Positions 8,103-17,656 are shown, counted from the stretch's first letter. The stretch is DNA of 64,000 bases from an uncultured Trichococcus sp. (GCF_963667775.1 NZ_OY764015.1:1505168-1569167); one strand, 5' to 3'. Made by a program: numbers and translations. The notes: generated by a model from the letters alone, not told the origin.

Positions 8103-8395
8103 CTACAATTATTCTATAACTCTTAAATTCAATTTTACTACAATAATTCCTATTAAACTATGATTAAAAATATATATTTTCCCCACTTCGTTTGAACTTT
8201 TTATACACATCATAGTGATGCAGTACTCTAAAAAAATTACGGGTAAAACACATCACATATAGAAAGCGACCTAAATCCCTACGGGATTATTTCATTTACA
8301 CACTTGCTATCAATTTTCCTCGTCTGTGTCATTAACGCAGCCAACAAAATCACGGATGATTTGTTGTACGAAATCAAAATTGTCTCCAATTGTGA
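8103..8395. other. AT-rich gap upstream of the OLD nuclease gene
   Basis: The gap holds the probable promoter of the minus-strand Gabija-like operon but no box I would assign. A short inverted repeat AATCCC-tac-GGGATT sits at about 8273-8287. The end of the gap is degraded coding sequence upstream of the EIIA remnant. Confidence 0.3.
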
Positions 8396-8917
8396 TTGGA
8401 CTTTCGACTGGATAGGGATCTGGACCAGCTTCAGGCCGCCATCAGCCACTCTGAAAACAGCAGTCGTTCGGAAACGATCCAGTTATTCGATAGGAATCAT
8501 TTTTACTATTTCGAGCATCCATCGACAAAGGCAGAACTGCTGAATACCATTGTTGGAAAGCTTGTAGAGGACAAGTATGCTCCAGAAGACTTTTTGGCAA
8601 GCATACTTGAAAGGGAAGAACTTGGCCAAACCAATCTAAATAATATCCTGGCCATCCCACATCCGATGTCGTTGTTGGCATTCAAGTCCGTTGTCCCTGT
8701 AGCTGTGATCCCGAACGGCATCGATTGGGGAGACGGCCACCTTGTGAAATTCGTCTTCCTGTTCTCGATAACGAAGCGAGACTATGCGAACACAGAATAT
8801 ATTTATGACTTATTTCTAGAATTGATGGATCAAACCGATAAACAGGAACAGATTCTGAGTAACCCTTGCTTTGATCATTTCATGTCTGTCATAGAAAAAT
8901 TGACTGTTGTGTCCTAA
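8396..8917 (+). pseudogene. Remnant of a BglG/LicR-type regulator: C-terminal EIIA-like domain
   Basis: About 173 residues read as a PTS EIIA type-2 (fructose/mannitol-like) domain. The phospho-acceptor histidine is in NNILAIPHPMS (about residue 89), preceded by FEHPSTKAELLNTIVGKLVEDKY and followed by VVPVAVIPNGIDWGDGHLVKFVFLFS. In BglG/LicR-type antiterminators and activators this domain is the C-terminal end of a protein of about 600-700 residues. Here the frame starts right after an in-frame TGA at 8393-8395, and no HTH or PRD domains lie upstream, so this is a decayed 3' fragment. No PTS genes adjoin it. Confidence 0.7.
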
Positions 8918-8924
8918 TAGCCTA

Positions 8925-9060
8925 GCTCCGACGAGTGACTCTTTCGCCGGAGCTGAGTATGAAATAAATACTTACCTCCGGTCAGCATGTCCTCACCGCA
9001 CTTCAGTAGTGCTGAAATCGACTAGCTCCGGTCAAAGCATTCTTATCGGAGTTGGTGCAA
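8925..9060. repeat. Isolated units of the CTCCG/CGGAG hairpin repeat
   Basis: CTCCGACGA...TCGCCGGAG (8926-8954) and CTCCGGTC...ATCGGAG (about 9023-9052) are the same palindromic modules that form the long arrays after 43.7 kb, here as a short degenerate cluster directly after the EIIA remnant. Further single modules lie at about 9610-9645 and 10075-10145. Confidence 0.6.
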
Positions 9061-9164
9061 TGGCTATAAGTGTTCTTGACGAGAGTTCTCCTCACCCAGA
9101 TATGACGTTTTGTTCATTTACAACTGGGAATAATTTAAACATTCCAGGGGTAAGCTCGTATCAC

Positions 9165-9910
9165 GCTTGGTAATTAAGTAGTCCTTACATGGTAACGATG
9201 GTGTCAAAGTGTGGTAACCTCTCTGTCAATCGTTGGTAATATCTTTGTCAGTACGTAGAACCAGAAAAATTATGAAATATGATAAGCAACGTTCTGTATT
9301 TTTCTCTGCAATCTTCTGCACTTTCGCTTGGAAAACACAAAAGCGTTCCCTCTGGTAACACGCCTGGCATTCACTGGTAATTTCGATGTCACTAGGTGAT
9401 AACGACTATGTCACTGCTTTTAATTTCTCTGGGCTAATATCCTTATTTGAAATGAAATACATTGCACTAAGTTCCTCAGTTGCGTCTATCTTACTAACGT
9501 CAGATGGCTGACTGATCCATTTACCATCGGATAAATTGATTGGCATCAACACCCACCTCCAATAAACTGCGATTCATCGAATTTCGCTCACTATCATACC
9601 TACTTTTCTCCGGTTAGAGTAGTTCTCGTCGGAGTTGGTGCTAGTAGAAACACTGATGGACAGTGACGTATCTGATAGATGATCAGCCCTCCACAGATGC
9701 AACGCGATCCAGATTAATATATCAGTGGCTTTATCTTTCGCATTTGGCGGCTCTATTTATCGCACTCGCCGGCTCTATCATCCGCACAACAGGTGACTCA
9801 ATCTGTTCACAATACTCAATGTAAAAGCGGTATTTGGTAATGATCCCCCCGCAGAGAGTGGTAAAAAGTGATGCTGATGATGGTACATTTCTTTGCAGAA
9901 GGTGGTAAAT
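9165..9910. repeat. Degenerate short repeats (GGTAA...TGTCA), possible relic IS21-type ends
   Basis: No gene is seen here. Between 9165 and 9420 a unit of about 20 bases with TGGTAA followed 5-8 bases later by TGTCA recurs (about 9168, 9190, 9211, 9229, 9355, 9379, 9400). Related GTGGTAA motifs recur at 9835-9910. IS21-family elements carry multiple such subterminal repeats, so this may be the skeleton of a decayed element. The sequence ACTGATGGACA at about 9651 also occurs at about 4901. Attribution to IS21 is a guess. Confidence 0.3.
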
Positions 9911-10223
9911 AGCTCCGCACTTGCTGGATATGTTTGCACAACTCCGCCAACTAGCGTGTGTTTGATTGTTGAAGGGATCACACCACCCTCCCTGGAAGTA
10001 TCTACCTTGAGTAGTGTGCTGGTTGCTTTGCCGGGGGTAGGATGGTATATGGACTCAAGTAACTACGATGAAGGAACGGCTCGTCGGAGGTACGTGAACT
10101 GAATTAGGGTAATCCCCGGTTAATGGGTTCTTTCCGGAGGTGAGGGGTTGATGGGCGGCTGTCTGTCAACACCGGACTGGATGCTGTCGGTCGGAGTTCT
10201 TAGAATATCTGGCACCCTTCTAT

Positions 10224-10268
10224 ACAACAAGAGGCACTTCCCGAGTTTCGGGCTGTGCCTCTTGTTGT
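10224..10268. terminator. Strong hairpin, likely terminator of the small gene at 10286-10594
   Basis: ACAACAAGAGGCAC (10224-10237) pairs perfectly with GTGCCTCTTGTTGT (10255-10268), and an inner CCGAG/CTCGG-like pair closes the loop. It lies 18 bases after the stop codon of the minus-strand gene. The T-run is weak (TTGTTGTATAG). Confidence 0.6.
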
Positions 10269-10285
10269 GTGAACTTATGATTGCC

Positions 10286-10594
10286 TTACGCTTTGAGTGC
10301 AAATGCGGCGGCTGTTGGTTCAGGTGGATTTGTGCGGATGTTCAATTTGTGGTCGACTTCTCTGAGCAGCAGATCCAGGAATTCTTGATGGTACGCCTCT
10401 TTTTTGCGCGCGGGAATGCATTTCATGAAGGCAGTCAGATTCTCAATGGCATTACTGAAATTGCTTGCGTCTTCATCCGTATTGAATATATACTCGCGGC
10501 GTAGGTTCTCTTCTGTATTCATGTAGTAAACGAAAAATGTTTTGTCATAGTTGCTGACACCACAATAAGGTGCGACTAGTTTGAAATTTGACAT
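10286..10594 (-). CDS. Small protein of unknown function, paralogue of the next gene
   Basis: This is a 102-residue soluble protein. I do not recognise the family. The ATG at 10594 is chosen because it gives MSNFKLVAPYCG, matching the paralogue, and has a GGGGGA site about 10 bases upstream; a TTG six codons earlier is less likely. Shared features with the gene at 10756-11046: an N-terminal F-x-V/L-x-x-PYCG motif, VYY..TE...R.Y.F in the middle, DA..F..A..NL..FM...P, and a C-terminal YHQEFL.L motif. The C-terminal tail is Pro/Ala-rich. A terminator follows. The tandem arrangement suggests duplication. Confidence 0.65.
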   Translation of the reverse strand: MSNFKLVAPYCGVSNYDKTFFVYYMNTEENLRREYIFNTDEDASNFSNAIENLTAFMKCIPARKKEAYHQEFLDLLLREVDHKLNIRTNPPEPTAAAFALKA

Positions 10595-10755
10595 TCTGTT
10601 GTAATCCCCCAAATTTGTAATTTTCCCTAAAGTTCATTAAAACGCTTACAATTAATACCAAATCAATAGTCCTTATCCATTCCTCCTCCTTATCAGTTGT
10701 TCAAGATTGAGCATTCCAACTGTTTAATAGCTTCCCCCTAAGCAATTTGTCCCCG

Positions 10756-11046
10756 TCAGCCTGCTTCTCTTTCTTCTTCAGGCATCGCCTCGTAAACAAT
10801 CAATTCATACGCTTTGTTTTTGATGGTTAGTTCCAAAAATTCTTGGTGATAGAGTTGTTCTTTCCCTTTCGGAACGTTGACCATAAACTCGAGCAAATTT
10901 TTTGCCGCATTGCAGAACTCCTGCGCATCCTTGATGTTACTAAAAACGTATGCCCTTACCAAATCTTCTGTTTGCAAATAATAAACATTGACAGTATTTT
11001 CTTCTCTGTATATACCACAGTAAGGCGAAATCACTTCAAAGTCCAT
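10756..11046 (-). CDS. Small protein of unknown function, paralogue of the previous gene
   Basis: This is a 96-residue soluble protein starting MDFEVISPYCGIYREENTV. The ATG at 11046 is preceded by an excellent AGGGGGG site; a longer frame to 11127 has no site. It shares with its neighbour the PYCG, VYYLQTEDLVRAYVFSN, EFCNAAKNLLEFM and YHQEFLEL motifs. The two genes are 161 bases apart on the same strand and so probably arose by tandem duplication. The C-terminus is acidic (MPEEEREAG). No membrane segment, signal peptide or metal-binding pattern is evident. Function unknown. Confidence 0.65.
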   Translation of the reverse strand: MDFEVISPYCGIYREENTVNVYYLQTEDLVRAYVFSNIKDAQEFCNAAKNLLEFMVNVPKGKEQLYHQEFLELTIKNKAYELIVYEAMPEEEREAG

Positions 11047-11127
11047 ATTGCACCCCCCTAACAAAATTTTTGAGCCTACCAAAGGAAAGAATACGCTTTC
11101 ATTTTGCCGCAAAAATATAAATTTCAC

Positions 11128-11670
11128 CGGAAACCTTGGGGGTACTCCAACACAAAAATTATTCCAATTTAGTTTATTGAAATTCTATCTTTGCAATAAC
11201 AATTCAGTTCGTTTTTCTTTCCTTAGTTGACTCTGTAGCTATAATAACATAATTAAATTTAAAATAAAAGCAATTTTTTAAAAATAATTCAATTTATATT
11301 TAGGTTAAACAAACGTCCGAAAAAGGCTTAATCGATGGAATTAGTTAACTTAAACGTTGATTATACCTCAATATTCAGATACAAGAGATAACAAGAAATT
11401 GGATTTTCCTTTTTCTCTTCGAGAAGTTTCCCTATTGATCACACTAATCTAAAGTAAATTCATCACATCAGTATGCACCTACTTTAGACAAAGAGTAATC
11501 GTGGTCAAATTTACTATATCAAGTTGCGTATAAATTCAAGCTGTATTCAGAGCATTCACATCATTAGAAATATATACTGTGCTTCTGGTACACTGTCCTA
11601 TCCTTAATTACCTGGGAGCATCAAAATAGCACACATCCGAAGAACGGCATGTTTCTTTTTTCGGGCACTT
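11128..11670. other. AT-rich gap without recognisable features
   Basis: About 540 bases with no convincing gene, repeat or RNA. The first hundred bases probably carry the promoter of the minus-strand small genes. Confidence 0.3.
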
Positions 11671-12108
11671 CTACATTACTGGAACAGTTTTCCCATCCAC
11701 TGTAGTATTATTTTCGCTCTCCCAAGACAGTTCTTTCCCAAGCGCGATGATGAAGTCTTTCAGTTTATCTTTGACTTCGGAATGGGTCAGGCCATAGTTG
11801 ATGTTGGTGGTCATGAAACCGAACTTGTCGCCGACGTCATAGCGAGTTCCTTCAAAATGCTTCGCGAAGACGCGTTGCGATTGATTCAACGTATCAATCG
11901 CATCCGTCAGTTGGATTTCACCGCCTGCTCCTGGAGCCTGGTTCTCAAGAATCTCGAAGATTTCCGGCGTCAATAGGTAGCGGCCGATGATGCCGTACTT
12001 GGAAGTTTCTTCTTACGGTACTTCCATGACAGCGATATTCGATGCATACATGCGACTATAGATATTGGGCTGTTGCTTCTCCACCAACCGCACTTCATAC
12101 TGCGTCAA
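11671..12108 (-). pseudogene. galU: Scrambled galU (UTP-glucose-1-phosphate uridylyltransferase) remnant
   Basis: The intact stretch 11671-12000 reads [25 protein letters not shown]... through [11 protein letters not shown], the C-terminal third of GalU, which makes UDP-glucose for cell-surface polymers. Upstream the frame has a TAA at 12012-12014 in place of a lysine codon (MEVP-stop-EETSKYG). The pieces are also out of order: a segment resembling TQYEVRLVEKPQP (normally after EETSKYG) lies before IAVMEVP. The 5' half is absent. It lies at the downstream edge of the polysaccharide locus and is non-functional as read. Confidence 0.75.
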
Positions 12109-12175
12109 GTTACCCCGGGAATGGTACAAATGGCTCTTATCTAATGAATTTTATATAGTTCGGGCTGATTGTAAT

Positions 12176-12937
12176 TCAGCTGTTTTTGGCCCAATCACCA
12201 ATATTATTTCGAATTTCATTAAGCCCCTCATCTTCGAGAAGAAACCGTTCATATAAATAGGACATCCATTCAAAATCTTCCTCAGAATCTATATCTAAAA
12301 TTAAATAATCTTTCATTTCAATAATGCCGCACACACCATCGAAAATAGCTTCTTTATTGTCAAGAAAAGTTGTGTCATATAAATACATACTAGCGTTCAT
12401 ATCATAAATACTTGGAGCTTGTTGTCTAGCTGTAAAACTAGAATTGTTAACCAATGTTACGTAGTTTCCTTCTTCTTTGACCATATTAAAAAATGGATTC
12501 CTCCTAGAAGGTACAACAGAAAAAACAACATCCAACTCTGGTTGAGAAATCTTTCTTTCTAAAAGTCTTAAAATGTCCGAAACTGTTCGTAAAGGTGATG
12601 TTAGATCTAAATCAATGACATAGTCATATTCTTTTTGGCGAATCCTTTTGCATTCTAAATATGAATCCTTAATAACAGAAATCTTACTAGCGGTGTCCGT
12701 GGCAAACTCCGCTTTTCTTTCAACCATTAATATTTCTGGATAATTATGAATCATATCTTTCAGCTCTTCACTATCCGTATTAAGAGCCACATCAATATCA
12801 ACATCTACCACTTTTTTAAATAAATCTATTGCGGAAAGTGTGTAGTGAATAAGAGGGTGACCATTAAAAGTCATTAAATTTTTACCTTTTAATCCTTTTG
12901 AACCTGCACGTCCGCAAATTGTCATTAGTATATTCAT
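12176..12937 (-). CDS. legF: Acylneuraminate cytidylyltransferase family, probable CMP-legionaminic acid synthase
   Basis: This 253-residue NeuA/LegF-family protein activates a nonulosonic acid with CTP to give the CMP-sugar. The N-terminal nucleotide-binding motif ICGRAGSKGLKGKN (residues 7-20) is typical, as are VIDLDLTSPLR and the C-terminal LDIDSEEDFEWM. It is the last gene of the legionaminic-acid block, four bases after the preceding oxidoreductase gene. Context (LegB, LegC, LegH, PtmE upstream) favours legionaminic over sialic acid as substrate. No terminator is evident before the galU remnant. Confidence 0.8.
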   Translation of the reverse strand: MNILMTICGRAGSKGLKGKNLMTFNGHPLIHYTLSAIDLFKKVVDVDIDVALNTDSEELKDMIHNYPEILMVERKAEFATDTASKISVIKDSYLECKRIRQKEYDYVIDLDLTSPLRTVSDILRLLERKISQPELDVVFSVVPSRRNPFFNMVKEEGNYVTLVNNSSFTARQQAPSIYDMNASMYLYDTTFLDNKEAIFDGVCGIIEMKDYLILDIDSEEDFEWMSYLYERFLLEDEGLNEIRNNIGDWAKNS

Positions 12938-12940
12938 GAC

Positions 12941-13852
12941 TTAACTCTCCTTAGCAATTTTAAGAACACTCGCTGCGTGTCTTAAATCATTAGCATTTTC
13001 TTTTTTTTGGATAACATTGTCAAGAAAGTATGTCAATTCTTTAATGTACATGTCGTTAGCAGCTTCTTCAAATTGAACTATTTGATCCGTAATTCCATAA
13101 TGTACGTTATTATTATAAAAATCGATAACAATGTTATCATTTTCTGTAATTAACTCCAGTGTACGTTTCGAAAACTTTCCAAAGTAATCGATATGTACTT
13201 CTACGAAAGCATTTGGATACTTCATTAAATAATTAGCAGTATCATTTGACTGAATTTCTAATGGAGAAATTTTCCCAAACATGGCAAAATGTAGTTCAGG
13301 TATTCCAAAAAGATGGGTTACATAATCCAATTCATGGATCACATCCAATTCGACTCCACCACCTAATTTAGGGTTCGCAGAATAACTCTTTGTATAATTA
13401 CCTTTGCGCCATGAAGGCAAATAAGTGGAACAAAGAACACGTGCATGTAATACTTGTTCTTCTCTAATGATACTTTCAGCTATTTGCATCACCTTTTTAT
13501 AACGAAGCGGTGCAGCAATGTAATAATTCTCACTATTTTCAATAAAGGGTTCCAAATCATAATTCATTTCAAATAATGGTTTTTCCACAAAAAAGAAATT
13601 CGCCTTATTACGTAAGTCTAGTAAAGTCTGATAATGCAAGGCAGTTGGATTTGTAATAAAAGCGATATCATAGTCCGCGTCTATCTCATCCAAGGAATAT
13701 ACATTTTTTACACCCGGGCTATCATTTTCTGTTCGTTTTCCAGACCGCAAAGCATGAATCGTTAGAGGGAGTTCCCTTTCTATCGCTATGCTTTGTAAAT
13801 TGGATAAATGACGTTTCCCGATAGATCCTAATCCAAAGAAAATTACTTTCAT
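12941..13852 (-). CDS. Gfo/Idh/MocA-family oxidoreductase
   Basis: This 303-residue protein has an N-terminal Rossmann fold (KVIFFGLGSIGKRHLSNL) and a C-terminal Gfo/Idh/MocA domain. The VEKPLF motif at about residue 93 carries the usual catalytic-lysine EKP. It overlaps its neighbour by one base and is one of two adjacent paralogous oxidoreductases between legG and legF. Such genes accompany CMP-legionaminic acid clusters in other bacteria. A role in epimerising or oxidising a sugar intermediate is inference. Confidence 0.75.
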   Translation of the reverse strand: MKVIFFGLGSIGKRHLSNLQSIAIERELPLTIHALRSGKRTENDSPGVKNVYSLDEIDADYDIAFITNPTALHYQTLLDLRNKANFFFVEKPLFEMNYDLEPFIENSENYYIAAPLRYKKVMQIAESIIREEQVLHARVLCSTYLPSWRKGNYTKSYSANPKLGGGVELDVIHELDYVTHLFGIPELHFAMFGKISPLEIQSNDTANYLMKYPNAFVEVHIDYFGKFSKRTLELITENDNIVIDFYNNNVHYGITDQIVQFEEAANDMYIKELTYFLDNVIQKKENANDLRHAASVLKIAKES

Positions 13853-14835
13853 TAGATTCCCTCCTCAAACACATTAATCCAATCAATTATTGCTTTATCT
13901 TTTATAAAGGAATATTTTGTTTGCTGAATTTCCCCTTTTAACAAGGAAATATACTCCTTTATTTCTGCCAGATAGGCATCTTCAATGATATTTTTTGCAT
14001 AGCCTTCGAGATTCATAAAGGTATCATACAGCTGAATCGATTGCATGCTATTTTCTCCTGTTGACCAGGCACGAAGACTATCTGGCGTACCATTCCAATT
14101 GATAGTTGTTTGTTCCCCAATAATTTGTAGCTCTCTTCTGGATTCACGTGAAACGATGTTTACATTAATCGTACCCTGTATACCACTTTCATGAGTTACC
14201 AACAAAGAATAGGTATCAGGGTAATCCAGTTCAAGCGTACTAATTTTTGCACGTTGAACCTCAACTGTTTTGAAATTACCGAAAACTGATGTAATCCAGG
14301 GTAATTCAATCGCAAAAATTTCACGACAACCATTGGTTTTTTTATTGCTTACAAAGAAGTCTTTATAAGATTCCCACGGATGCCAGTCCGGCAAATATTG
14401 TCCGACATGATACCGATACGTTACTTGTTTATCCTCACTTATTTTGTTTTCGATAAATTGGATTTCTTTACGATGCAAAAACGTAGACGATAAATAAAGA
14501 TGGCTACCTTTTTCTTTGGCTAATAGCATCACTTCATCATAGTAATCATTAATCAGATTTATTTCTGTAAAGACATGCAACCCATGGTCTAAAGCATTTC
14601 TTATGATAGCTTCATGAGATATTGGGGATGTGCTAATAATAACAGCTCCCAGACTTACATTGGCTGCAGCTTCATCCAATGTAGTATAGGTTTGTAAGTC
14701 AAATATGGATTGTACTTCTTCCTGCCTATCTATTCTGCCATCGACACCAATTATAGTTATCTCAGGATACTCATCCTTTATTAATCGGATTCTTCTCTTG
14801 CCCATGGACCCAAGTCCGATAACCGCAATGTTCAT
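13852..14835 (-). CDS. Gfo/Idh/MocA-family oxidoreductase
   Basis: This is a 327-residue protein starting MNIAVIGLGSMGKRRIRLI. The ATG at 14835 is chosen because AGGAGGT lies just upstream, while a frame to 14865 would run into the neighbour's stop. It has an N-terminal NAD(P)-binding fold. The position equivalent to the EKP motif reads TEINLIND, so the usual catalytic Lys is missing, unlike in the partner gene at 12941. The pair may therefore form a heteromer or have diverged. Substrate unknown; the position between legG and legF suggests nonulosonic acid modification. Confidence 0.72.
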   Translation of the reverse strand: MNIAVIGLGSMGKRRIRLIKDEYPEITIIGVDGRIDRQEEVQSIFDLQTYTTLDEAAANVSLGAVIISTSPISHEAIIRNALDHGLHVFTEINLINDYYDEVMLLAKEKGSHLYLSSTFLHRKEIQFIENKISEDKQVTYRYHVGQYLPDWHPWESYKDFFVSNKKTNGCREIFAIELPWITSVFGNFKTVEVQRAKISTLELDYPDTYSLLVTHESGIQGTINVNIVSRESRRELQIIGEQTTINWNGTPDSLRAWSTGENSMQSIQLYDTFMNLEGYAKNIIEDAYLAEIKEYISLLKGEIQQTKYSFIKDKAIIDWINVFEEGI

Positions 14836-14865
14836 CCAGAACCTCCTACTTAATTCAAATAACAA

Positions 14866-16026
14866 TTATTCCATATCATAAAAAGTCTTTTTTAATGATA
14901 TTTCAGACATTAAAACTCGTTTGATCACCTTCATAATTTTCTCACTGACATTGCCGTCCCCATAAGGATTTATGCTATTTTTTATTTTCTCACGGAAAGC
15001 AGGCGACAACGCAACTGCTAAAGATTCACGAATCATTTCTTCAATTGGTTCACAATTAATCACGGTTTCCGCCTGCTTCCTGCCTTTTTGACGATCCCCA
15101 ATATTTACCGTCGGAATATTGAAAGAAGGCGCCTCAATAATTCCACTGGATGAATTTCCGACAACAGCATCAGCAATTTTCATTGCACTTAAGTAACGCT
15201 GTTGTCCCATTGATGTATAGGCTAAACAGTTATTTTCATGGGCTTTGACATAATCATCAATCATATGATTAATTACACGTCCGTCAGTATCAGAGTTAGC
15301 TTTTGTAAAGATAATCGTTCCCTCGGTGTATTGATCTAAAACATCTAGTAGTTCCTGAAACTGCGTTGATGATGTTTTGTTCTCCAAAGTTACTGGATGG
15401 AATGTAACAAGTAGTAACGGATGTTTCAACTCAACATTAAGACTTTGTTCTAATTCACTTTTAGTCATTAAGGGGCTCTTGACTATATTTTCAATACCTA
15501 TTGCTCCTACATTAAATACACGCTCTGGGTTCTCACCAAGTTGAATGACTCTTTTACGATAATCTTCCGTACTTGTGAAATGGAGCCAGCTGAGTTTAGT
15601 AATACTGTGGCGGAAAGCCTCATCAACTGCACCTTCAGTGGTTTCTCCGCCATGTAGATGCGCAATTGGAATCCTTGCAACAGAAGCTGCTGCAGCGACT
15701 GCAAAAATTTCAGATCTGTCGCCTAAAACAACGACCATATCTGGTCGCAAACGTTCAAATGCTTCTGAAAAACTAATTAATGCTAATCCCATTGACTTAC
15801 TGATTCCAACAGGAGAGTCTGAACTGAGCAGTATTTCTATGCGTTCTGCTATTTCATATCCATCATTTTCAATCGAATTCACTGTCATTCCAAATTCAGG
15901 TGACATGTGCATACCAGTTACTACCAATTGTAAAACTAAATCACTGTCATCCTGAATCTTATTGATTAATGGAGTAAGCAATCCATATTCAGCTCGTGTA
16001 CCTGTGACTACACATATTTTTTTCAT
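14866..16026 (-). CDS. legG: UDP/GDP-N-acetylglucosamine-type 2-epimerase (hydrolysing), LegG/NeuC
   Basis: This 386-residue hydrolysing 2-epimerase releases the 2-epimerised free sugar (here probably 2,4-diacetamido-2,4,6-trideoxymannose). Signature segments are VTGTRAEYGLLTPLI at the N-terminus, GDRSEIFAVAAAASVARIPIAHLHGGETTEGAVDEAFRHSITKLS, and VGNSSSGIIEAPSFNIPTVNIGDRQKGR. It overlaps the upstream synthase gene by four bases. Length is normal for NeuC/LegG. The legionaminic assignment follows from neighbours; sequence alone would also allow NeuC. Confidence 0.82.
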   Translation of the reverse strand: MKKICVVTGTRAEYGLLTPLINKIQDDSDLVLQLVVTGMHMSPEFGMTVNSIENDGYEIAERIEILLSSDSPVGISKSMGLALISFSEAFERLRPDMVVVLGDRSEIFAVAAAASVARIPIAHLHGGETTEGAVDEAFRHSITKLSWLHFTSTEDYRKRVIQLGENPERVFNVGAIGIENIVKSPLMTKSELEQSLNVELKHPLLLVTFHPVTLENKTSSTQFQELLDVLDQYTEGTIIFTKANSDTDGRVINHMIDDYVKAHENNCLAYTSMGQQRYLSAMKIADAVVGNSSSGIIEAPSFNIPTVNIGDRQKGRKQAETVINCEPIEEMIRESLAVALSPAFREKIKNSINPYGDGNVSEKIMKVIKRVLMSEISLKKTFYDME

Positions 16027-17021
16027 AACGTTATCACTTCATCTACTTCATAATCTTTTCTGGCAATAGATCCAATTATGTCATCCCAGAGCATAGGCGA
16101 TAATCCGGTTCCAGGGCGCTTGATTGTCAAATTATCCTCTGAAAACATTTCTCCTGCTTGTATGTTTGCTTTTGCAACCAAACTTTTACGCGCAATCGGC
16201 ATATTTTTTATTTCAGATTCAGATGGTCTTTTCAAACCGTCTCCCAAAGCTGCTTGGATATTTCGAATAGCATCTACCATAGCTTTCAATTCTTTAGGCT
16301 CTAAACTTGCCTTATGATCGGGACCTTCCATCGTTTTATCCAAGGTAAAGTGTTTTTCAATCACTTCTGCACCCAAAGCAACGGCTGCTATGGGCACTTC
16401 AATTCCTGCGGTATGATCTGAATAACCGACTCTGACTTTAAAAGTATTTTGGATAGTATTCATCGCCAGAAGATTTACATCCTCCATAGGAGTTGGATAT
16501 TCAGTATTACAATGCAATACTACAACATCCGTCGCTCCATTTTGGCGTAATACCTCCAAAGCAGCTTCAATATCAGATATTGTGCTCATACCAGTTGATA
16601 AAATGATTTGTTTTCCAGTCTGAGCTATTTTACGTAAATAAGGTAAATTGGTTATTTCACCTGAAGGTATCTTGAAGATATTAATGCCTAACTTATCTAA
16701 TAAATCTATGCTTTCAAGATCGAATGCTGAAGATAAAAACTTAATTCCTTGTTCATTAGAATACTGCATCAATTCTTCATGGATAGCATAATCCAATTCT
16801 AGCTTCTTCAGCATATCAAATTGACTTTCTTCAGCATCTGTAGATACTTTTTGATAGTCAGCCTTTTTTGCTGATTTAGACACTAAGGTCTCCGCCTTAA
16901 AAGTTTGAAACTTAACTACATCTGCTCCAGCAATAGCAGCCTCTTTAATTAATTTTTTTGCTAATTCAATGCTGCCGTTATGATTCACTCCAGCCTCCGC
17001 AATTACTAAAACATCTTTCAT
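16023..17021 (-). CDS. legI: N-acetylneuraminate/legionaminate synthase
   Basis: This 332-residue NeuB/LegI-family protein condenses phosphoenolpyruvate with the 6-deoxy-mannose derivative to legionaminic acid. It begins KDVLVIAEAGVNHNGS, has VVKFQTFKAETLVSK and LSTGMSTISDIEAAL, and ends with an antifreeze-like SAF domain (residues about 280-332, ARKSLVAKANIQAGE). Two ATGs are adjacent (17024 and 17021). The start overlaps the stop of legH, so the genes are coupled. Confidence 0.85.
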   Translation of the reverse strand: MKDVLVIAEAGVNHNGSIELAKKLIKEAAIAGADVVKFQTFKAETLVSKSAKKADYQKVSTDAEESQFDMLKKLELDYAIHEELMQYSNEQGIKFLSSAFDLESIDLLDKLGINIFKIPSGEITNLPYLRKIAQTGKQIILSTGMSTISDIEAALEVLRQNGATDVVVLHCNTEYPTPMEDVNLLAMNTIQNTFKVRVGYSDHTAGIEVPIAAVALGAEVIEKHFTLDKTMEGPDHKASLEPKELKAMVDAIRNIQAALGDGLKRPSESEIKNMPIARKSLVAKANIQAGEMFSEDNLTIKRPGTGLSPMLWDDIIGSIARKDYEVDEVITL

Positions 17022-17656
17022 CATTTAACCTCCTTGCAAGGATTGCCATAGGCTGTCTGCCCATCACCAATTGGACGCAGAACAACCGAACCCGCACCAA
17101 CTAATGTACGACTGCCTATCTTAGCTCCTTGAATAATAGTGCTATTAGTTCCAATATGAGAATAATTGCCGATTGAAACACCGCCACTTAATGTCGTTCC
17201 AGGCGCCAAATGTACGAATTTACCAATTTGACAGTCATGTTCAACTATCACACCTGAGTTGATTATTGCGTGCTCAGCAATAATTGAATTGGTATTAATT
17301 ATGGCTCCTTTTCCGATGTATGTTCCACTTGTTATTTCTACATTTTCACCAACGATAGCAGATGGATCAATTACTATAGGAAACGAAAATCCGAGTTCCT
17401 CTGCATTTCTAACGAGTTTTTCTCTTAGCTTCGTGTTCCCGACACTACCCATAGTAATGAAGGCATGCGTTATTCCTTCATGCTTCCAATTTTTTATTTC
17501 CTCATCGGTGCCCACAATGGGTACGCCTAAAGTTGATTGTCCAACTTTTTCAAGTACGTCAAAAATGCCAACAGGCTCATAAAGAGCCTGCTTTTTCATG
17601 CTATCGATTACACTGGCACAATGACCTCCGCCGCCTATTAAAATGATTTTTTCCAT
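17021..17656 (-). CDS. legH: NeuD/LegH-family sugar N/O-acetyltransferase
   Basis: This 211-residue protein has an N-terminal Rossmann-like domain (KIILIGGGGHCASVIDSMK) and a C-terminal left-handed beta-helix of hexapeptide repeats (residues about 95-205). This is the architecture of PglD/NeuD/LegH enzymes, which acetylate the 4-amino group of the UDP- or GDP-sugar. The catalytic histidine in VIVEHDCQIGKFVHLAPG is present. It lies directly between ptmE and legI, which fits its place in the legionaminic pathway. Confidence 0.8.
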   Translation of the reverse strand: MEKIILIGGGGHCASVIDSMKKQALYEPVGIFDVLEKVGQSTLGVPIVGTDEEIKNWKHEGITHAFITMGSVGNTKLREKLVRNAEELGFSFPIVIDPSAIVGENVEITSGTYIGKGAIINTNSIIAEHAIINSGVIVEHDCQIGKFVHLAPGTTLSGGVSIGNYSHIGTNSTIIQGAKIGSRTLVGAGSVVLRPIGDGQTAYGNPCKEVK

